Notes under the pieces: model-generated | The model's database searches: none | What the model was told of the DNA's origin: nothing | Seen by the model: only the letters and a program-made list of their open reading frames with translations | From: Pseudorhodoplanes sp. | Lineage (GTDB): Bacteria > Pseudomonadota > Alphaproteobacteria > Rhizobiales > Xanthobacteraceae | Assembly: GCA_019187085.1 (NCBI GenBank) | Contig: JABARS010000034.1 | Location: 1-64,000 of the forward strand | DNA length: 64,000 nt | Direction: 5' to 3' | Translations under genes and position numbers: made by a program | Part shown: positions 63,517 through 64,000 of the stretch, one piece after another | How positions within the stretch are numbered: position 1 is the first letter of the stretch | How the letters are laid out: the number at the start of each line of letters is the position of its first letter

Positions 63517-63981
63517 TTCGCCCACCCGGCGGCACACCTGCCGCGTTCACCGCGCCGGCAAGGCGCTGCGTGTTGCCAAGAACCCTGCCCGGAGAACCCT
63601 GCCCGGAACGGTCAGCTGTCTCCGGCGCGACTGTGCGCCGTTGCAGAGCTGCCAGTTTGTCGCGCTTTCTCCAGGCGAACCGGCTTTCGCTCCGCCGGAA
63701 AGCGCTTTTGGTCAGGGCTATCCGATGCCGAGCCGCATCGCTTCGCCCCTGGCGACCGGGTGGCTCACCCCCGCCGCCGCGACTTGCAAACTGGGACAGC
63801 AATACTGTCCTAAATTGACGTTGCCAAATTTTGGCCACGGATACAAGTGCCCGGCTGCAGCCGCCGGATTTTTCTTGCCTTATATTTCTCGCCGCCTTGC
63901 CGGCGCGAAACAAGAGGAATCTGGGGTCCCGCCGGCCGTAAGACTATTGCCCGCCTTCCGACCACCGCCTTCCGAGGACGC
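63517..63981. other. Gene-free upstream region of gltB
   Basis: 465 bases with no convincing gene. The part at about 63800-63860 is AT-rich (including AAATTGACGTTGCC and CCAAATTTTGG, an 11-base near-palindrome) and probably carries promoters for gltB (minus strand) and for the short frame at 63982. I could not fix a -35/-10 pair or an Ntr-type -24/-12 element. Confidence 0.4.
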
Positions 63982-64000
63982 ATGAATTTCGCAAGCGACA
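63982..64000 (+). CDS. Possible start of a downstream gene (truncated by window end)
   Basis: ATG 63982 has GAGGA three bases upstream and the six complete codons read MNFASD; the rest lies outside the window. It cannot be identified. The spacing of the Shine-Dalgarno element is short, so the true start might be elsewhere. Confidence 0.3.

Overview
The window is a 64 kb piece of a high-GC alphaproteobacterial chromosome, most likely from the Hyphomicrobiales (Bradyrhizobium / Rhodopseudomonas / Pseudolabrys-like relatives). This rests on gene content (UbiK-type coiled-coil protein beside lgt, MidA-type methyltransferase, EnvZ-like kinase with an RTILTR H-box, a long-tailed UvrB, DUF992, DUF459 and DUF486 proteins, Omp25-like porin) and on palindromic repeats of the kind common in these genomes. 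There is no rRNA, tRNA, CRISPR array, insertion sequence or prophage that I can see. Almost everything is chromosomal housekeeping mixed with small exported or membrane proteins of unknown role.

Layout. 1-8.6 kb: rplY (cut by the window edge), ubiK, then a forward run lgt - MidA methyltransferase - pgeF, a lipoprotein gene behind a strong RNA stem, prs, a YbjN protein, proC and a TetR/COQ9-like regulator. 8.6-12.4 kb: a marR - ompR-type regulator - envZ-type kinase operon divergent from a branched-chain aminotransferase. 12.3-17.9 kb: lipase, Vgb-like beta-propeller, and uvrC - pgsA - moaD - moaE. 18-28.3 kb: Omp25-like porin, cold-shock protein with its terminator, rlmJ, RNase T2 and many short exported or membrane proteins, including an intact NTF2-like gene and a frameshifted relative 1.2 kb away. 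28.3-34.7 kb: uvrB, trpB2 and a diguanylate cyclase with a duplicated sensor. 34.7-42.3 kb: reductase-like protein, small membrane and exported proteins, SH3-like exported protein, DUF486 protein and an aldose sugar dehydrogenase. 42.3-46.6 kb: glutathione S-transferase, aspartate aminotransferase, a winged-helix/hydrolase fusion and a DUF992 protein. 46.6-57.3 kb: 5'-nucleotidase, hemH, an SPFH/NfeD pair, a large outer-membrane barrel, galU, lytic transglycosylase, DUF459 SGNH hydrolase and a lone XRE antitoxin-like gene. 57.4-63.5 kb: gltD and gltB.

How genes work together. Envelope work dominates: lgt (lipoprotein lipidation), pgeF and the lytic transglycosylase (peptidoglycan), pgsA (phospholipid), galU (UDP-glucose), the DUF459 hydrolase and several outer-membrane barrels. 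Nitrogen and amino-acid metabolism is represented by gltBD, ilvE, aspartate aminotransferase, proC and trpB2. UvrB and UvrC, of the same excision-repair pathway, are about 11 kb apart.

The most unusual signal is a 57-bp palindromic repeat, exactly 19 codons long, inserted in frame in the uvrB tail. Two other roughly 105-bp double-hairpin repeats each fill a convergent intergenic gap and overlap a stop codon. I did not find a convincing new defence or biosynthetic system. The best candidates for new biology are the repeat-derived UvrB segment, the winged-helix/hydrolase fusion, the structured lipoprotein leader and a dense, partly phased cluster of GANTC methylation sites.
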